DNA of 64,000 nucleotides, taken from NCBI GenBank assembly GCA_022009755.1, contig CP091722.1, positions 1,062,001 through 1,126,000 on the forward strand, in the 5' to 3' direction. The stretch comes from Oscillospiraceae bacterium. Lineage in GTDB: Bacteria > Bacillota > Clostridia > Christensenellales > QALW01. Below, piece by piece: positions 8,334 through 17,632 of this stretch; the stretch's first letter is position 1; each line of letters begins with the position of its first letter. The notes under the pieces are model-generated. The model ran no database searches. It saw nothing but the letters and a program-made list of their open reading frames with translations, and was not told the origin of the DNA. The position numbers and the translations under genes are program-made.

Positions 8334-9380
8334 AGCTGTTTTTCCTTATGCGTTCCCTTTCCGGCAAAAACCTGCTGATGCGCGTGCTTTCCGCCCTTGA
8401 GCTGCTTGCCGGCCTTGTAATATTCTTTCTTTGCGTTTCCATGATAGCCTCCGTGCAAAGCATTGAAAAATACGAAAAGCGATATCCGCTTGTTGCCGTT
8501 GCCGCCCCCGGCAGCGACGGCGAGGCCTATGCCTGCGCACACGGACGCCCCTTGGGAACCTTTTACTCCCACCGCAACTCCGACGGGCTTAATATCAGGG
8601 TCTTTTCCCGCGAATTTCTGGATACCGTGCGCCTTGACCTTGCCCGCGGCGACTGGTTCGCCTCCTCAAAGCCCGATGCCGTCTCCGTGGTTCTCCCCTA
8701 TTCCGCAAGCGCGCATTACAAAATCGGGCAAACCGTTTCCATGTATTTCCCCAAGGCGGGGCGCATAAATGTATTTATCTGCGGAATACTTAAAAACGAT
8801 GTCACCCCCGCAAACAGCAGCCCCGTCGGCTTTGACGATATCAACAAAAACTGCCGTCGCCTTCGACCCGTCAAACCTGCTTAAAAACGACACCCCGCCG
8901 GAATACCTGTATTTTTTACTTAATAATGATCAATCCGCGCTTGCCGCAAGCCCCGATGCCGCAAAGCAGGCCGGGCTTTCCGTCTTGGGCAGCTATTGCC
9001 TGGAGCAAAGCGCCGGGCGCAGCCGCAGTATAGCCGTTCCCTCCATGTTCTGCGTAATACTTGCTGTTATGTTCATATGTGCATTTATAGGTGAACGCTT
9101 TCTTTCCCTTTCAGAACGGAAGCAGCTTTTTGCCATTCATTATCTTTGCGGCGCAAGCCCGGCGCAGATATTCGCCTCCCAGCTTTTATGCGATGCCCTC
9201 TGGCTTATCCTGCCCGCCCTGCTTTCCTGCATTGCCGCCCGTATTCTTTCGCTGCGGCTTTATCCCGCGGCAGTGCTGTGCCCCGTTCTTGCTCTGCTTT
9301 TCATGCTCAGCACACTGAATCTCGTTTCCTTCCTTCTTACTTTTCGCGCCGATCAGGCAAAACTTATAAAGGGAGCATAA
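8330..9380 (+). CDS. ABC transporter permease, FtsX/MacB type (second), one frame break
   Basis: N-terminal helix near residues 18-42, extracytoplasmic domain, then three C-terminal helices (around RSIAVPSMFCVILAVMFICAF, LICDALWLILPAL and PVLALLFMLS). The reading frame shifts at an A5 run (8846-8850); removing one A yields DDINKTAVAFDPSN and one protein of about 349 residues. ATG at 8330 overlaps the previous stop (ATGA). It ends 2 bases before the ATPase start. Confidence 0.75.
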
Positions 9381-9382
9381 TT

Positions 9383-10055
9383 ATGAGCCTTATTACGCTG
9401 GAAAACATCCAAAAATATTATAATAAAAATAAGCCCTCCGAGGTTCACGCCCTCAAAGGAGTTTCTCTCACCTTGGAAAAAGGGGGAAACCGTTGCCCTC
9501 ATGGGGGTATCCGGCTGCGGCAAATCCACGCTTTTAAGCATTATAGGCTGCATGAGCCGCCCGGACTCCGGGCGCTATCTGCTGGACGGCACCGATGTCA
9601 CCCTTTCAAGCGCCGCACAGCTTGCCCATCTGCGCTGCCGACGCGTAGGCTCCGTGCTTCAAGAGCTTGGGCTCATCCCCTATCTGTCCGCCGCCGAAAA
9701 CGCCGCTCTGCCCCTGATGCTGGGCAGCACTCCCCTGCGCAGCATAAAGCCGCGCATAAGCAGCCTGTTTGAAAAGCTGGGCATAGCGGATAAGCTGAAT
9801 GTTCCGCCCTCTCAGCTCTCCGGCGGTCAGCAGCAGCGCGTTGCCATAGCCCGCGCCATTGCCAATAACCCCGACCTGCTTGTTGCCGACGAGCCCACCG
9901 CAGCGCTGGACAGCACCTGCGCCAAAGAGGTCATGGACATCCTCCGCCGCCTCTCGGGCGGCGGAATGACGGTGCTTATCGCCACGCATGACCATCGCGT
10001 AGCCGATATGTGCAATCGCATCCTCCTTCTTGATGACGGCGTGCTTACCTCCTGA
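9383..10055 (+). CDS. ABC transporter ATPase (MacB/LolD type), one frame break
   Basis: Complete ATPase signature set: Walker A GVSGCGKST, Q-loop QELGLIPYLS, signature LSGGQQQRVAIARA, Walker B LLVADEPTAALD, and switch His in ATHDH. The break lies in the A5G5 run at 9477-9486, just before Walker A; one base fewer gives LEKGETVALMGVSGCGKS and a 223-residue protein, the usual length for this class. It energises the two adjacent permeases. Confidence 0.85.
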
Positions 10056-10160
10056 GCCGCAGCACCAACCTGCCTTTTTCTGCCGTACGCTTGACAAATG
10101 CCGATATTTTACATACAATATTTTTATATTGGACAAACATTTAAAATCGGAGGAACAACC

Positions 10161-11747
10161 ATGTCGGAGCTTACACAGCAGATAAACAGACGGCGCACCT
10201 TTGCCATCATTTCGCACCCGGACGCCGGTAAAACCACCCTCACCGAAAAGCTGCTGCTTTACGGCGGTGCCATCCGCATGGCAGGCTCCGTAAAGGCACG
10301 CCGCGCGGAAAAGCATGCAGTCAGCGACTGGATGGAAATAGAAAAACAGCGCGGAATATCCGTCACCAGCTCTGTCATGGCCTTTGACTACGAAGGCTAC
10401 CGCATAAACATTCTGGACACCCCCGGGCACCAGGATTTCTCCGAGGATACCTACCGTACCCTCATGGCGGCCGACAGCGCTGTCATGCTCATCGATGCCG
10501 CCAAGGGCGTTGAGCAGCAAACCATAAAGCTCTTCAAGGTATGCTCCCTGCGCGGTATTCCGATATTTACCTTCGTAAACAAAATGGACCGCGCCGGCAA
10601 GCACCCCTTCGACCTCATGGAGGAAATAGAAAATGTCCTCGGCATACGCTCCTGCCCCATAAACTGGCCCATCGGCACCGACGGCGATTTCAAGGGCATT
10701 TACGACCGCCAAAGCGCCTCCGTGGAGCTTTTCAGCGGCGGCAATCACGGCCAAAGCAAGGTAAATTCCGTAAGCGGCAGCGTAGATGATGAAGCCCTTG
10801 CCGCGCAATTGGGCAAATATTATCACGACCGCCTCAAGGAGGAGATCGACCTTCTTGACGCCGCAGGCGACAACCTCGATATGGACAAAGTCGCTCACGG
10901 CAAGCTCACTCCCATGTTCTTCGGCAGCGCCATGAACAACTTCGGAGTGGAGGCCTTTCTTGAAAAATTTCTCTCCTTCACCGCCCCGCCCTCTCCCCGC
11001 ATGGCAGGCGATGTGCTTGTGCAGCCCGACAGCCCGGATTTCAGCGGCTTCATTTTCAAAATACAGGCCAACATGAACCCCGCACACCGCGACCGCGTGG
11101 CCTTTATGCGCATCTGCTCCGGCAAATTCGAAAAGGGCATGACGGTTCACCATGTAAACGCCGGCAAGGATATAAAGCTTTCCCAGCCGCAGCAGTTCAT
11201 GGCGCAGGACCGCGAGGTGGCCGACGAGGCCTACCCCGGCGATATTATCGGCCTTTTCGATCCCGGCATCTTCGGCATCGGCGATACCGTATGCACCGGC
11301 AAGCCCATCCGCTTCGACGGCATACCCATGTTCGCCCCCGAAATATTTGCCCGTGTGCACACAAGCGATACAATGAAGCGCAAGCAATTCATAAAGGGCG
11401 TCACTCAGCTGGCTCAGGAGGGCGCAATTCAGATCTTCAAGGAAAACGACATCGGCATCGAGGAAATAATCGTGGGCGTGGTGGGTCAGCTTCAGCTTGA
11501 AGTGCTGGCTTACCGCCTGAAAAACGAATATAATGTCGAGCCCTCAATAACAAATCTTCCTTACCGCTTTGTGCGTTGGGTGCTTAATAAGGATATCGAC
11601 CCCAAAACGCTGCGTCTTTCCTCCTCCTGCCGCCTCGCTCAGGATAATTCCGGCCGTCCCGTTATACTTTTTGAAAACGATTGGTCCATCCGCTGGGCGC
11701 TTGAAAACAACAAAGGGCTTCAGCTTACCGACAGCGTAAGCCGATAA
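10161..11747 (+). CDS. prfC: peptide chain release factor 3 (RF3)
   Basis: Translational GTPase that removes RF1/RF2 from the ribosome after termination. G1 SHPDAGKTTLTEK is near residue 19, G3 DTPGH near 85, G4 FVNKMDR near 140. The 528 residues match the family (about 529 in E. coli). ATG at 10161 has GGAGG 8 bases upstream, preferred over an in-frame start 63 bases earlier. The C-terminus continues to the expected end, so the gene is intact. Confidence 0.95.
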   Translation: MSELTQQINRRRTFAIISHPDAGKTTLTEKLLLYGGAIRMAGSVKARRAEKHAVSDWMEIEKQRGISVTSSVMAFDYEGYRINILDTPGHQDFSEDTYRTLMAADSAVMLIDAAKGVEQQTIKLFKVCSLRGIPIFTFVNKMDRAGKHPFDLMEEIENVLGIRSCPINWPIGTDGDFKGIYDRQSASVELFSGGNHGQSKVNSVSGSVDDEALAAQLGKYYHDRLKEEIDLLDAAGDNLDMDKVAHGKLTPMFFGSAMNNFGVEAFLEKFLSFTAPPSPRMAGDVLVQPDSPDFSGFIFKIQANMNPAHRDRVAFMRICSGKFEKGMTVHHVNAGKDIKLSQPQQFMAQDREVADEAYPGDIIGLFDPGIFGIGDTVCTGKPIRFDGIPMFAPEIFARVHTSDTMKRKQFIKGVTQLAQEGAIQIFKENDIGIEEIIVGVVGQLQLEVLAYRLKNEYNVEPSITNLPYRFVRWVLNKDIDPKTLRLSSSCRLAQDNSGRPVILFENDWSIRWALENNKGLQLTDSVSR

Positions 11748-11750
11748 TAC

Positions 11751-11796
11751 CGGCGGCACGAAACGGTTTTCCGCTTCGCGCCGCTTTTGCTTTTTC
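11751..11796 (+). terminator. probable terminator after prfC
   Basis: GCGGCACGAA / TTCGCGCCGC imperfect stem followed by CTTTTGCTTTTT. Confidence 0.45.
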
Positions 11797-11838
11797 CTTT
11801 CGCGCAGCCTCTTACCGTCAGTTAAGGAGAATAATATA

Positions 11839-12682
11839 ATGAACAGACAGGCAAAACTCAAAACTCTCTCCGGCGCCATGCTGCTGCTTTGCGCCGTTAT
11901 AACCGTCACACAGCTGCCCTCTAATATACGCTATCTCCGCTTCGCCTGCTCCCCCGCCGGCTCCGGCATCTCCGTGCCTCAGGCCGTCTCCGAGCTGATT
12001 TGCCGTATTGTTCGCAGCCGCCTTTGCCGTTACCGGCTTTGCACTAATAAAAAAGCGCTCTGATCTGCGCCTTATCAGCATTTCCTTTATAGCCTCCGGT
12101 GCCCTTCAGCTTGTAAATTCCGCCGTTACCGCGGCTTTTGCGCCGCCCGCAACGGCCGCCGCTTGGCTGATTGCCATCATGCGTGCTCTGCTGGGCGCCG
12201 CCGGCTTTGCCGCCGTTGCCGCCGCTGCCCGCCCCAAAATGCGCCGCCCGCTGTCCGCCCTGCTTTTGTCGCTTCCCGCAGCGCTTTATCTTTTCACCTG
12301 GCTTATCCAACTGCCCGGCACTTACATCGCCGTTGAGGCTCAGTATCGCTATCTCATGCGCACCTTTGTCTCCGGCGCAGCCTTCAATATACTGCAGGGC
12401 GCGGCCTGTATTTTCGCCGCCGCATTTTGCAGCAACCTTCCCTTTTCCCGCCGCCTGCGTCCCCTTGGCATAACGGGCATAGCCGCCGCCTGCGTGGCCG
12501 TCGTGTGCGCCGCCGTTATCAGCCTTTGCTTTTCCACTTTCTACCGTATGTTCCCGCCTGAGGCACTCTGCACTCTGCTTACCATCTTCGGCTATGCCGC
12601 CGCAGCCGCTTCCCTGCTGCTTCCTCTTGCCGTGTTCCCCTGCCGCGCCCCGTCAGCCGGCAGCTCCGCAAAGCCGCACTGA
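11839..12682 (+). CDS. hydrophobic multi-pass membrane protein of unknown function, one frame break
   Basis: Starts at an ATG with GGAGA upstream. About seven hydrophobic, Ala-rich segments in total, including one at residues 13-30 and others around FAAAFAVTGFALI, AIMRALLGAAGFAAVAAA and GITGIAAACVAVVCAAVI. The first frame runs to about 12003 and the second (FAAAFAVTGFALIKK…) begins there; the break lies in GATTTGCC at 11998-12003. No family recognised. It stands alone between prfC and the abrB-like gene and shares a bidirectional terminator with the latter. Confidence 0.55.
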
Positions 12683-12696
12683 CAGGCCATATTTTC

Positions 12697-12729
12697 AAAA
12701 AAAACGGAGTCCGCCGACTCCGTTTTTTT
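12697..12729. terminator. bidirectional terminator
   Basis: A-run, CGGAGT CCGCCG ACTCCG stem, T7. Serves the plus-strand membrane protein and the minus-strand abrB-like gene, which converge here. Confidence 0.85.
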
Positions 12730-12758
12730 CATCTTTTCTTTTACACTTGCTCAAAAAA

Positions 12759-13010
12759 TTACTTTGCAGCCTCTTCCACCAGCTTGGCAAGGCAGGCACG
12801 GCAGATCATCTTGCCGTGATAATTGATAACGTCCGTTACCTCGTCACAGAAAATGCAGGAGGGATGATACTTCTTAAGAATAATCGAATCGCCGTCAACA
12901 TAAATTTCCATAGCGTCGTTTACATCCAACCCCATGTTCCTTCTGAGCTCTTTGGGCAGCACAACTCTTCCGAGCGTGTCTACCTGTCTGGTAATACCTG
13001 TTGATTTCAT
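12759..13010 (-). CDS. abrB: AbrB/SpoVT-family transition-state regulator with zinc-ribbon tail
   Basis: The first 45 residues are a swapped-hairpin AbrB DNA-binding domain (TGITRQVDTLGRVVLPKELR, then GDSIILKKY). The C-terminus has paired CxxC motifs (CIFC and CRAC), a probable zinc site found in clostridial AbrB proteins. Such proteins repress post-exponential and sporulation genes. Length 83 residues is typical. Good ribosome site (GGAAGG) upstream of 13010. It diverges from spmAB across a 143-base region with its own promoter. Confidence 0.85.
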   Translation of the reverse strand: MKSTGITRQVDTLGRVVLPKELRRNMGLDVNDAMEIYVDGDSIILKKYHPSCIFCDEVTDVINYHGKMICRACLAKLVEEAAK

Positions 13011-13043
13011 TGCAATACACCTTCCTTTTCTTTGCTTGATTAT

Positions 13044-13071
13044 ATTCTACATTATTCGTAGGAAATGTCAA
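13044..13071 (-). promoter_or_regulatory. promoter of the abrB-like gene
   Basis: On the minus strand TTGACA (13066-13071), 16-base spacer, TAGAAT (13044-13049). Confidence 0.65.
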
Positions 13072-13153
13072 CAGTTTTTTTCGAAAAAAATAATTTTTAA
13101 TAATGAGTTTGTTTGATGATTATTCACAAATATTGCAATTTTGAGGTGATATT

Positions 13154-13714
13154 TTGTCGATCCTTTGGCTTGTAACCGTGCTTTCCTCCCTGCTCTACGG
13201 GCTTCTTGCCTCCGACCCCGCCGCTCTGCTGCCCGCTGCCGCCTCCGCAGCCGCCAAGGCCGTCACCCAAACTCTCAGCCTCTGCGGCACCTTCGCGCTG
13301 TGGTCGGGCCTGCTCAACATCGCCGCCGAAGGCGGTATGCTCTCCGGGCTTACCCGCCTGCTGCTGCCCGTTATAAAGCGCCTGTTTCCCGGCGCCGTCA
13401 CCCCGTCTGCCCGCGAGGCCATCGCCGCCAACCTCACCGCCAATCTTCTGGGCATGGGCAACGCCGCCACTCCAGCGGGCCGCCGCGCAATAGCGGAGCT
13501 TGCCGCCTGCTCTCCGGCAAAGGGTAAGGTCACTGCGGATATGATAATGCTGCTGGTGCTCAACAATTCCGCACTCACCCTGCTGCCCACCACCGTGCTT
13601 ACCCTGCGCGCCGCAGCCGGCAGCGCTGATGCCGCAAGCATACTGCCCGCCTCCCTTGCCGCCTCCGCCGTATCCACCGTCACTGCCGTTATATTGGGGG
13701 TGATATTCCGATGA
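13154..13714 (+). CDS. spmA: spore maturation protein A
   Basis: Membrane protein of the nucleoside-recognition (Gate) domain family, needed for spore core dehydration. Four to five hydrophobic segments and the typical GMGNAATPAGRRAIAEL motif near residue 99. TTG start at 13154 with GAGGTGAT just upstream. Its stop overlaps the spmB start by 4 bases. Presence of the pair supports a spore-forming host. Confidence 0.88.
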   Translation: MSILWLVTVLSSLLYGLLASDPAALLPAAASAAAKAVTQTLSLCGTFALWSGLLNIAAEGGMLSGLTRLLLPVIKRLFPGAVTPSAREAIAANLTANLLGMGNAATPAGRRAIAELAACSPAKGKVTADMIMLLVLNNSALTLLPTTVLTLRAAAGSADAASILPASLAASAVSTVTAVILGVIFR

Positions 13715-14232
13715 GCCTCTCTCTGCTGTCTTCCCTTGCCGTGCCGCTGTTTATTTTGCTTGCGCTGATACTTTGCACTCTGCGGCGCAAAAATGCCTAC
13801 ACGGCCTTTGTTTCGGGCGCGGCGGACGGCATGCGCGGCGCCGTCAGCGTCATGCCCTATCTTTTGGCCGTGCTCTTTGCCGTTGAGCTTTTTGAAGCAA
13901 GCGGCCTTGCCTCCGCAGCCGGCTCCCTGCTTTCAGACTTTCTCCTTCTTATCGGTCTGCCGAAGGGCTTGGGGCTGTTCCTGCTCATCCGCCCCCTTTC
14001 CGGCTCCGGCGCTTTGGCAGAGCTTGGCCGCATTTTTTCCCTGTACGGTCCCGATTCATCACAGGGCATATTTGCCTCCGTTTTCATGGGCTCCACCGAA
14101 ACCATCTTTTATACGGTGCCGGTATACCTCAGCGCCGCCCGCCTTAAAAGCAGCCCCAAGGCCATAATCATAAGCCTTATATCCATGCTCGCGGGCCTTG
14201 TAACCGCCCTGCTGATACTCAATTTCTCATGA
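13711..14232 (+). CDS. spmB: spore maturation protein B
   Basis: Partner of SpmA with the same Gate-domain fold; five or so hydrophobic helices and the RPLSGSGALAELGRIF motif near residue 94, with GSTETIFYTVPVYLSA near 128. At 173 residues it has the family length. Translationally coupled to spmA. Confidence 0.88.
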   Translation: MSLSLLSSLAVPLFILLALILCTLRRKNAYTAFVSGAADGMRGAVSVMPYLLAVLFAVELFEASGLASAAGSLLSDFLLLIGLPKGLGLFLLIRPLSGSGALAELGRIFSLYGPDSSQGIFASVFMGSTETIFYTVPVYLSAARLKSSPKAIIISLISMLAGLVTALLILNFS

Positions 14233-14278
14233 TTCCCGGCCTGCCGGCCGTTAAAAACAATTGCGCGCCAAATAATCC

Positions 14279-14307
14279 TTGACATCCTGCGCGCAAAATG
14301 CTAAAAT
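14279..14307 (+). promoter_or_regulatory. promoter of tRNA-Ala
   Basis: TTGACA (14279-14284), 17-base spacer, TAAAAT (14302-14307), 11 bases before the tRNA 5' end. Confidence 0.85.
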
Positions 14308-14318
14308 ACTACTGTTTC

Positions 14319-14394
14319 GGGGGTATAGCTCAGTTGGTAGAGCGGTTGCTTCGCATGTAACAGGCCAGCGGTTCGAATCCGCTTATCTCCACCA
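14319..14394 (+). tRNA. tRNA-Ala (anticodon CGC)
   Basis: Full 76-base cloverleaf: acceptor GGGGGTA/TATCTCC, D-arm AGCTCAGTTGGTAGAGC, anticodon stem GTTGC/GTAAC with loop TTCGCAT (CGC reads GCG), T-arm AGCGG TTCGAAT CCGCT, and an encoded CCA end. Confidence 0.93.
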
Positions 14395-14440
14395 AAAGCC
14401 GATATGCATCGCAATATGTCTATCGGCTTTGTTTGTATTT
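14395..14440 (+). terminator. terminator after tRNA-Ala
   Basis: AAAGCCGATA … TATCGGCTTT stem-loop followed by GTTTGTATTT. Confidence 0.75.
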
Positions 14441-14811
14441 GTCTCCTGTTCATTATATCACCGTCGATCCTAAGCATATGCACACATAAATACAGCTTCG
14501 GAAAATTCAAACCAAAATGCAGTCATACTGTATTTTATCATTACAAAGAATAACAACCGATACACATTTGCAAACGCGGTCTGCAAGTCTGCAAGAGTAT
14601 ATATATTAGCCGGGCTTTTTGACAAGACACCTGCTTTGATTTTCATGTTCTGATTCTGTTGCATATTGGTTCGGATTTGTATATTTTATACGGTTTAATC
14701 CGAAAAAAAAACAAAATGCAAGCGTCGCTTGACAAAATGTTAAGAACCTTTTATTTCCCTCAGACACCGAATATGTTATAATCAAAAAAAACCGAGGATG
14801 TGGCATTGATA
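14441..14811. other. AT-rich intergenic region without a convincing gene
   Basis: Several short frames are present on both strands but none has a start signal or recognisable product. A cruciform-like inverted repeat (TTCGGATT … AATCCGAA with an inner GTATA/TATAC) lies near 14673-14703. A TATAAT box at 14777-14782 probably belongs to the downstream HTH gene. Confidence 0.5.
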
Positions 14812-15795
14812 ATGATATCAGAAAATATAAGATTTTTACCGAAAAAAACAAATAATATGTCCCCAGGACGAATTGGCTGAAAAAGCTCGGAGTATCGCGG
14901 CAAAGCATCAGCTTTTTGGGAAAACGGACAAACACAGCCCACGCTTGAGAATGTTATTGCTCTTGCTGAAATTTTCAACATTTCTTCGGACGCGCTTTTG
15001 TCTCAAAGTTCGGCTTCGGCAGGCCAGAGTTCGGCTTCGGCAGGCCAAAGTTCGGCTTCGGCAGGCGCTGATGCCGAAAAAGCCCGCAACGGAAACATTC
15101 CCGACGGTCATCACGGAAAGAAAAAAGTGCTTTGGCTGATAATTGCAATCGTCGCTGTAATTATTATAGGAATCGTTTTATTTGTTGTTTTTTATAACAG
15201 CAGCTCCGCTTCGGGTAATCCTGCCGCCACCGTTTCACCCACAGCCGCCGTTTCACCCACAGCCGCCGTTTCTCCCGCAACCACCGCTCCGAAAGATGTG
15301 GCCGACTTTGATTTGTTCTCCTTCTGCAAAGATTTTGCAATTAAAAAAGGCAGGCTGAACGGAGACTACTGCATTTATCAGCAACCCGCAACGCGCTACG
15401 GCGGATACAAGGATGAATACTTTTCCATATGCTACTGGGGCGACAGCAACAAGGTGGAGTTCAGTCTCCACTGTCCCTTGAGCGAAACGCTCAGCATTAA
15501 CTTCTATCTCAGTATGAGAGGCGGCTATGACGGAAAATACGAATATGCAACCTCAAAATATTACAGAGAAAACGGCGAAAGCTTAAGATTTGCAAGCGGC
15601 ATCATAGACCCTGCTGTTTTTTCCGCCGAATATCCGTTAAGCTGCGATACATATGAAGGCAGCTTTGAAGGTCAAGATCAATTTATGGAGGAAAGCAGAG
15701 TCGGTATGTGCGATTTAATACGCTGCCTTAAGGGATTTGTTGAAGCTGAAAATATGGAATGCGGTTTTGCCGCCTTTGATTTCGTGAATTTTTAA
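14812..15795 (+). CDS. HTH (Xre-type) - transmembrane - extracytoplasmic protein, three or more frame breaks
   Basis: After correcting runs at C4 (14861-14864), A5 (14880-14884) and T5 (14913-14917) the N-terminus reads as a classical Xre/Cro helix-turn-helix (QDELAEKLGVSRQSISFWENG, then LAEIFNISSDALLS). A 7-residue Ser/Ala repeat, a Lys-rich stretch, one transmembrane helix (LWLIIAIVAVIIIGIVLFVVF, 15131-15193), a Thr/Pro/Val linker and a roughly 160-residue extracytoplasmic domain follow. The layout (cytoplasmic DNA-binding domain, one helix, outer domain) is that of a membrane-bound one-component regulator. The clustering of breaks in the HTH also allows a decaying gene. Start ATG 14812 is provisional; TTG at 14806 is possible. 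Confidence 0.6.
15009..15071 (+). repeat. three tandem 21-bp repeats inside the HTH/TM gene
   Basis: Unit TTCGGCTTCGGCAGGCCAGAG, three consecutive copies with minor changes, encoding SSASAGQ. A second short array of 18-bp units (TAAVSP) follows near 15238-15280. Confidence 0.85.
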
Positions 15796-15820
15796 TCGGT
15801 TTAACAAAAAACACATCTCT

Positions 15821-15850
15821 GAAAAACTCGCATTTTGCGAGTTTTTTCTG
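15821..15850 (+). terminator. terminator of the HTH/TM gene
   Basis: GAAAAACTCGCA TTTT TGCGAGTTTTTTC: 11-bp stem with T-run. Confidence 0.85.
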
Positions 15851-15856
15851 AATATT

Positions 15857-15890
15857 AAAAACACGCAGAATTTTTGAAACTCTGCGTGTC
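15857..15890 (-). terminator. terminator of the minus-strand secreted protein gene
   Basis: Minus strand: ACACGCAGAGTTTC … GAAATTCTGCGTGT-like stem followed by TTTTTAAT. Confidence 0.75.
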
Positions 15891-15965
15891 TTGCCCGCAC
15901 CATCCCAAGCCTCGTGTCCTGACGGCTGCGGATATATTTATTTAATGCTTATTTCCCAACGGGCA

Positions 15966-16784
15966 CTATGCTCTCTTTTTCTTAAGCACAACAAACGCAG
16001 CGGCGCTGCACATTGTAACGGCAGCGTATGCGGCCACGGACATATCAAAGGTGGGCTGTATCTCCTCGTTCGTGCTTACTCCGGTAAACAGCAGCTGCAC
16101 TATATGCGCGCCGCTTCCCTTTTCAACATCCGCCCAATTCCTTGCCACGTCATCAACAAACTGCATGCAGCCCTTATCATCCTGTTCAAAGACGGGAATG
16201 TTGCGCGCCGTCATGGGAATAACCACCCAAACGGTCTTTTTTGCCGGCAGCAGCAAATATCCGCGCGTTCCGGCATTCTCCCTTGTTTCCACCTTCCAGC
16301 CGCAATCCTTTGCCTTGCTTCCGTCGCTGTTAAGCAGTATGGGTCTGTTCACAGTAACCTCGGCGGTGCCCTTTGTTCCGCCGGAATTTGTCATAGTCGG
16401 TATAACCGCCATCTCTACCGTGTTGTCCTCGGTGTTCTCCGCCCTGAAGGCAAGATATTTGTACTCAAGAACATTAACATAGGATACCATCTTCACAACT
16501 TCCAAGCTCAGCCATCCGCGGCTGCCGGTCCATGTAATTATGTTGTCGTTAATCTGGGCAATGTCCCTGCTGTCCTCCGGATTACCGGCAAGCTGTCCTA
16601 TAACCGCACCCTCTGCGGAAAGATTCCATGCGCCCTCTGTTGTAAGCGCATCCTTACCCGGCTCCTCCGTGCCGAAATGAAAGCCGTCAAGCTTTATCAC
16701 CGGCCGCTCCGGCGAGGCAAACGCGCCCACGCAGATCATGCACAGCATAACCGCCGTTATCACGGCAACAACTGTCTTTTTCAT
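15966..16784 (-). CDS. secreted/surface protein with C-terminal membrane anchor, unknown function
   Basis: The ATG at 16784 is preferred because AAGGAGG lies just upstream and the protein then begins with a signal peptide (MKKTVVAVITAVMLCMICVGAFA-S). The 272-residue product has a beta-rich ectodomain and ends in a helix (MSVAAYAAVTMCSAAAFVVL) plus KKKRA, an LPxTG-less membrane anchor with positive stop. No family recognised. It is flanked by its own terminator and appears monocistronic; the outer domain may bind sugars, but nothing in the sequence proves it. Confidence 0.65.
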   Translation of the reverse strand: MKKTVVAVITAVMLCMICVGAFASPERPVIKLDGFHFGTEEPGKDALTTEGAWNLSAEGAVIGQLAGNPEDSRDIAQINDNIITWTGSRGWLSLEVVKMVSYVNVLEYKYLAFRAENTEDNTVEMAVIPTMTNSGGTKGTAEVTVNRPILLNSDGSKAKDCGWKVETRENAGTRGYLLLPAKKTVWVVIPMTARNIPVFEQDDKGCMQFVDDVARNWADVEKGSGAHIVQLLFTGVSTNEEIQPTFDMSVAAYAAVTMCSAAAFVVLKKKRA

Positions 16785-17011
16785 CCCTAATCCTCCTTGC
16801 TTTTTCAGCATTTTATAGAATAAATTATAAAGCTCTGCGCCGCCATATCCAATGGGCAAACCTTACTTGTCATAGCACAATTTCAACCCGTTTCCCCCTC
16901 TTTTGAAAAAAAACAAATAAAACGCGCTTGTATGTTAATTTTGTGCTAATGCCGATGCGATATTATTGCTTATTATCCGTACAGCCTTTCCTCTGTTTAA
17001 CCTAATACAAC

Positions 17012-17040
17012 AAAAGCCCCGATCCTTTTAAGATCGGAGC
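17012..17040 (-). terminator. terminator of the ftsH-DUF308 operon
   Basis: Minus strand: GGCTCCGATC TTAAAAG GATCGGGGC TTTTG. Confidence 0.8.
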
Positions 17041-17083
17041 CTTATATAAGCAAAGCCCTTCCCGCGAATCATGCTCGCCGTGC

Positions 17084-17632
17084 TTACCATGAGGAATTCC
17101 GGCGCACGAAGGCCGAAATTACGCTCTCTGTTCCGAAAAGCACAAGATATGCCGCCGCAAAATAGCTTAAAGCACGCACCGTAAGCAGCGATACCGCAGG
17201 ATTAAACAGCATCATAAAGCTGAGAACTATGCCTGTAATGTCCAGCACCAGCAAAAACCAGTAATAGAACGGGCTGCCCATAAGCCTTACAAAGCCAAGG
17301 CGCGTAAGCCCGGATATGCAGTGCGCCAAAAACCACACCGGCAGCAGCACCGTCAGCACCCATATGCCCGCGTTCGGGTTTGCCATAAGCATAATGCCGC
17401 ACATAACGCTCAGTATTCCGGAAATAAGCGACAGCATCGGTCCCAGCCCCGTAAACCGCGCAATGCGCGCATATATTATTATATCCTCTGTTCCCATTAT
17501 CACGGCAATGGCGCCGTACACCGCCACAGCCCCCGCAAGCATCCCGTCCGGGTCTGCAAATGTCGCCGCCCCGAGGGCTATCAGCAGCACGCCCGCTATC
17601 AGCTCGCCCCATTTGACACCGCTTTTTTTCAT
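17084..17632 (-). CDS. HdeD/DUF308-family membrane protein
   Basis: Six hydrophobic helices with short loops in 182 residues, and the paired repeat typical of DUF308/HdeD proteins (GVLLIALGAATFADPDGML; ISGILSVMCGIMLMANP). Function of the family outside the E. coli acid-resistance member is unclear. Start overlaps the ftsH stop by 4 bases (ATGA), so it is co-translated with the protease. Confidence 0.75.
   Translation of the reverse strand: MKKSGVKWGELIAGVLLIALGAATFADPDGMLAGAVAVYGAIAVIMGTEDIIIYARIARFTGLGPMLSLISGILSVMCGIMLMANPNAGIWVLTVLLPVWFLAHCISGLTRLGFVRLMGSPFYYWFLLVLDITGIVLSFMMLFNPAVSLLTVRALSYFAAAYLVLFGTESVISAFVRRNSSW

Noticed and set aside
9606..11387. Long open frame (593 codons) on the minus strand opposite prfC and the ABC ATPase.
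   Set aside because: It is antisense to two clearly conserved genes, has a Gly/Ala/His-rich composition expected from a shadow frame, and no start signal.
14301..14510. Small minus-strand frame overlapping tRNA-Ala.
   Set aside because: Overlaps a well-formed tRNA and its promoter.
14319..15795. Genomic island integrated at tRNA-Ala.
   Set aside because: No integrase and no duplicated tRNA 3' end found downstream; only an AT-rich stretch.
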